A stretch of DNA of 64,000 nt. Source: Pelosinus sp. UFO1 (lineage in GTDB: Bacteria; Bacillota; Negativicutes; DSM-13327). Positions 62,401 through 64,000 of this stretch are shown here, in pieces. The translations under genes and the position numbers were made by a program. The DNA lies in NCBI RefSeq assembly GCF_000725345.1, contig NZ_CP008852.1, forward strand, positions 4,973,001-5,037,000, given 5' to 3'. Under the pieces are notes generated by a model. That model was not told the DNA's origin. It did not search any database and was given only the letters and a program-made list of their open reading frames with translations. How positions within the stretch are numbered: position 1 is the stretch's first letter; each line of letters opens with the position of its first letter.

Positions 62401-63118
62401 ACCCGTAGATGGTGGAGAAGATTATGCCTGGGTAGAGAAAACGCTAGGCTGGCAATATGGCTATCAGCATATTGTAGGAAAACCTGCTAAGTTGTCGGTG
62501 ACGGAAATCAAACGGCGTTTTGATACGCAAGTAGTTGAAAGTAGTCAGCAAAACTTTGCTAAAAAATCGATTGCTTTACGCCCACGGTTTATTCAACAGT
62601 CCGTGGGGTTAACTGGTGCAGAACGAGGCACATTAATGCATAGTATCATGCAACAGATGGATTTACAGGGGGATTTGTCTGAGGTTGGTATTAAAGAACA
62701 AATCGCCAATATGGTTGCTAAGGAAATGATCTTACCTGAACACGCTGACATTGTAGATAGTGCAGGTGTGGTAGCCTTTTTTCAAAGCAGCTTAGGTCAG
62801 CGGTTATGTTCTTCACCTAAGGTAAGGCGAGAATTACCTTTCAGCCTAGTTCTTCCCGCGGAAAAGTTCTATGATGATATGGCAGGTGCGGGTGAAGGAA
62901 TCTTCATTCAAGGGGTTATCGATGCCTTGTTTGATGAGGATGGTGGCTTAGTATTATTGGATTATAAGACCGACTGGGTCACAGATAGCAAAGATCTCAT
63001 TGAGCGCTATACTATACAGCTTAATCTATATGCTGATGCAGTAGAACGGATTTTCAAACAGCCAGTAAAAGAAAAATATTTATATGTATTTAGTACAAAA
63101 GAAGCTGTCAAGTTATAA
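59393..63118 (+). CDS. addA: ATP-dependent helicase/nuclease subunit AddA
   Basis: The 1241-residue UvrD-type helicase-nuclease has a Q motif at residues 6-7 and Walker A in AAAAGSGKTS (21-30). Motif II is VDEYQDTN and motif III/IV is GDVKQSIYRFR. Helicase motif VI is YVALTRAREKL. A C-terminal nuclease domain has GVIDALFDEDGG and LLDYKTDW. An acidic, low-complexity insertion occurs near residues 525-565 (SSEGEIDSGEGVEAADG). It supplies the 3'-5' motor of the AddAB break-processing machine. ATG 59393 lies within the addB end, with CCAGGAGG eight bases upstream. Confidence 0.95.
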   Translation: MSWSEQQLLAIETRNKNLLVAAAAGSGKTSVLVERIISRILDKEQPVDVDKVLVVTFTNAAAAEMRGRIGSALNDALKKQPRSEHIQRQLALLNSSAISTIHAFCQNIVRQNFHLLDLDPQFRIAGQAEVTIMKTEVLENLFEAKYAQGDEAFLDLVEHYGDEQSDNSLYQLVLGLYNFSQSHPWPEKWIAGLSQEFALPEAATVDQTPWSKLIREKIVLDLEQAGQQLDTLCLEAGRPGSIDAYVDTFMADRAVLDELLSAANHSWESLASAIESCKFEKIAAVPKGTDESMKKYFQRGRQKVKDKINDCKVHFFDRPAEELLADMRLIAPVVDTLGKLVIEFGQEFAKAKRSKDVLDFNDLEHFCLQILLASESQLGEIIPSSVAIQLQERFAEVMVDEYQDTNGVQETILRLVASTKQPNLFLVGDVKQSIYRFRLAEPELFMEKYRQYPTAGSQYARIDLSQNFRSRAGVLHAVNFLFVQLMSPRIGELEYGEAEKLNPGPDYPGEQGKLLEGPVELCIVDRDEAEVQMGSSEGEIDSGEGVEAADGPAAELMEEAELSGFELEARLIAKKMSEFMTGNYRVYDKGLKEYRSLAWRDIVILLRSVKGKANVMLDVLRKAGIPAYAELDAGYFREIEVQIMVSLLSVIDNPRQDIALAAVLRSPLVGFTTEELAEVRLCCQGEELWIALSHEVDNASLIEKTREKVKSFVKQLEQWRNLSRRKGVPELIWQIYRDTGYYDYVGGMPGGMLRQANLRALHDRARQYEGTNFRGLFRFLRFVERMQDKGSDLAVARALGESENVVRIMSIHKSKGLEFPLVFVADLGKNINLQDSKALVLCHKVLGVGPYVTNPELRFRYPTLARHGISHKLIMETKAEELRILYVALTRAREKLILVGSVSKLAKKAAGWCQYTDRSQPTLPDALIAGASNYLDWLCPAVARHEGGTALRVYGECEQELRPIFSKDPSKWQVDVYSRSQLLEVDEEQSEAATLLENIRNLQPVDGGEDYAWVEKTLGWQYGYQHIVGKPAKLSVTEIKRRFDTQVVESSQQNFAKKSIALRPRFIQQSVGLTGAERGTLMHSIMQQMDLQGDLSEVGIKEQIANMVAKEMILPEHADIVDSAGVVAFFQSSLGQRLCSSPKVRRELPFSLVLPAEKFYDDMAGAGEGIFIQGVIDALFDEDGGLVLLDYKTDWVTDSKDLIERYTIQLNLYADAVERIFKQPVKEKYLYVFSTKEAVKL

Positions 63119-63134
63119 CTGGCAGCTTCTTTTT
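63097..63134 (+). terminator. terminator overlapping the 3' end of addA
   Basis: AAAAGAAGCTGTCA pairs with TGGCAGCTTCTTTT (one mismatch-type pair), with the stop codon in the loop and T residues following. Confidence 0.8.
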
Positions 63135-63232
63135 CTTAATTTATCAAGATTTATAATTAAAAATATACCTGCTATCTATAGTTAGGATAGTTTTCATGTT
63201 ATTAACGCTACTTTTGAAATGTAACCCTACCT

Positions 63233-63267
63233 ATATTTTCTCTGTGTCCTCTGTATCTCTGCGGTTA
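63233..63267. repeat. CTCTGTGTCCTCTGT-type intergenic repeat
   Basis: TTCTCTGTGTCCTCTGTATC followed by TCTGCGGTTAA belongs to a low-complexity family (on the other strand, CCGCAGAGATACAGAGGACA). I recall it as widespread near GxxExxY-type genes in diverse bacteria. No such gene is present here, so it is a solitary copy. Confidence 0.4.
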
Positions 63268-63311
63268 AAAAAGATGCATCAAAGCCTTTCTTCATAATAT
63301 TGCTAAATCTA

Positions 63312-63638
63312 TCACCTAGGCCAGTACATAATAATTATTACGCCTACAAGGGAAATAAGCCCTCCGATCATATCAAACTTATCTGGGGCGATTTTATCAA
63401 TGCCCCAACCCCACAAGATAGAAAGGACGATAAAAATTCCTCCATATGCGGCATAAACTCGTCCAAAATTAGCAGGTTGTAATGTAGGGATGAATCCATA
63501 TGCTACTAAGATCATAGCGCCAAAGATTGCATAGCTAATACCTTTATCATCTCGAACCCAAAGCCAAATTAAGTAACCGCCACCAATTTCAAATAAGCCA
63601 GCTAAAACAAAAAAAATGATTGATTTTAAAACGTCCAT
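63312..63638 (-). CDS. YnfA/UPF0060 family small membrane protein
   Basis: The 108-residue protein has four transmembrane helices. The family hallmark is [14 protein letters not shown] (about residues 16-29), followed by [20 protein letters not shown] (about residues 47-66) and [16 protein letters not shown]. YnfA resembles SMR-type transporters in layout and has been linked to efflux, but the substrate is uncertain. The ATG at 63638 is preceded by AAAGGATG on the minus strand. A Fur-like box lies upstream of it. Confidence 0.92.
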   Translation of the reverse strand: MDVLKSIIFFVLAGLFEIGGGYLIWLWVRDDKGISYAIFGAMILVAYGFIPTLQPANFGRVYAAYGGIFIVLSILWGWGIDKIAPDKFDMIGGLISLVGVIIIMYWPR

Positions 63639-63664
63639 TCGTATCCATCCTTTAAATCTTTATT

Positions 63665-63683
63665 GATAATTATTTTCATTATA
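63665..63683. promoter_or_regulatory. Fur-like box between ynfA-like and sod genes
   Basis: GATAATTATTTTCATTATA matches the Fur consensus GATAATGATAATCATTATC at 15 of 19 positions. It lies 27 bases from the ynfA-type start and about 190 bases from the sod start, so the former is the more likely target. Confidence 0.4.
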
Positions 63684-63870
63684 ACACGTAAAAAAAAGTA
63701 TACTGTATAAATGCTGTATTGATGAAGCAATGACAGCTGTAACGTGATATAATACAAAAACAATATCATATAATATAAAAAAGCGGATATGCTAGTAATT
63801 AATTACAAACATATCCATATAAAAAGAACGATTGCTTAGTGCAGAAATACTTAACGTGGAGGGAAGGCAG

Positions 63871-64000
63871 ATGTCATATCAAGCGCAGGACTATAGTGAT
63901 CTTTTGGGGATTCAGGGTTTTAGTGACACGCTCTTAATAAATCATTTTAACTTATACAATGGATATGTTAAAAACGCGAATGAAATTGTAGCGCATATTG
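63871..64000 (+). CDS. Fe/Mn-type superoxide dismutase, N-terminal part (runs off window)
   Basis: ATG 63871 has TGGAGGGAAG upstream. The visible residues read MSYQAQDYSDLLGIQGFSDT, then LLINHFNLYNGYVKNANEIV. This resembles the N-terminal helical hairpin of Fe/Mn superoxide dismutases, where a conserved His precedes the helix (NHFNLYNGYV for HF-LYxGYV). The metal-ligand set cannot be checked because only 43 residues are inside the window. If right, it would disproportionate superoxide in an anaerobe facing oxygen. Confidence 0.6.
   Translation, partial: MSYQAQDYSDLLGIQGFSDTLLINHFNLYNGYVKNANEIVAHI

Noticed and set aside
63300-63482. 60-codon plus-strand ORF
   Set aside because: It is antisense to the clearly recognisable YnfA gene.

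Overview
The window reads as chromosome of an endospore-forming, diderm Firmicute, most likely a Negativicutes member of the Sporomusaceae (Pelosinus-like). This is an inference from gene content. Spore genes (cotJABC, an alpha/beta SASP, a Spo0E-like peptide, a SpoVD-type PBP) sit beside outer-membrane genes (a TolC/RND efflux operon, a small beta-barrel protein, a porin fragment, and a cluster resembling the Vibrio FlgO/FlgT/FlgP outer-membrane flagellar ring proteins). Codon use is AT-leaning, Shine-Dalgarno sites are strong, and GTG/TTG starts are frequent.

Layout. 1-6.4 kb: end of a sigma-54-type regulator, trmB, a DUF2935 protein, a beta-propeller protein, an FtsW/RodA protein, a PspC protein and cotJABC. 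6.4-9.3 kb: a gene-poor accessory stretch with an MBL-fold hydrolase, a 70-codon orphan, a truncated lipase-like gene, REP-like palindromes and structured non-coding DNA. 9.3-17.4 kb: a dCache-HAMP-PAS-GGDEF diguanylate cyclase and a TolC-adaptor-RND operon. 17.7-23.3 kb: a CsgG/FlgT/LPP20 trio, a Rossmann-chemoreceptor fusion, the muramidase NamZ and a 49-residue small protein. 23.4-26.4 kb: a TyrR-like sigma-54 activator, two operator dyads, a -24/-12 promoter and alanine dehydrogenase, which together form one regulatory unit. 26.5-38.3 kb: SpoVD-type PBP, SASP, hypA-hypB-spo0E-like, alr, cheR, a D,D-carboxypeptidase, a polysaccharide deacetylase, a degenerate CoA-ligase-like gene, a thioesterase, YaiI and YigZ. 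38.3-38.9 kb: a palindromic element carrying four 101-bp tandem repeats. 38.9-45 kb: sbcDC and glnS. 45-55.7 kb: a small membrane peptide, an MCP, arginase, a beta-barrel protein, a glycosyltransferase, a degenerate 5'-nucleotidase-like protein, a PocR-domain histidine kinase and a porin remnant. 55.9-64 kb: addBA, a YnfA protein and the start of a superoxide dismutase gene.

Themes. Envelope and spore peptidoglycan genes recur (FtsW-like, SpoVD-type PBP, NamZ, Alr, D,D-carboxypeptidase, deacetylase). So do motility and signalling genes (GGDEF, CheR, MCP, Rossmann-MCP, the FlgO/T/P-like trio) and double-strand-break repair genes (SbcCD, AddAB). Several dispersed repeats occupy the intergenic spaces. 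The most interesting are a motif recurring upstream of four plus-strand transcription units, a 102-bp duplicated element, and the hairpin element present both with and without a 101-bp array.

No rRNA, tRNA, CRISPR array, intact insertion sequence or complete phage was found by eye. Family names rest on recognised motifs, not on database searches.
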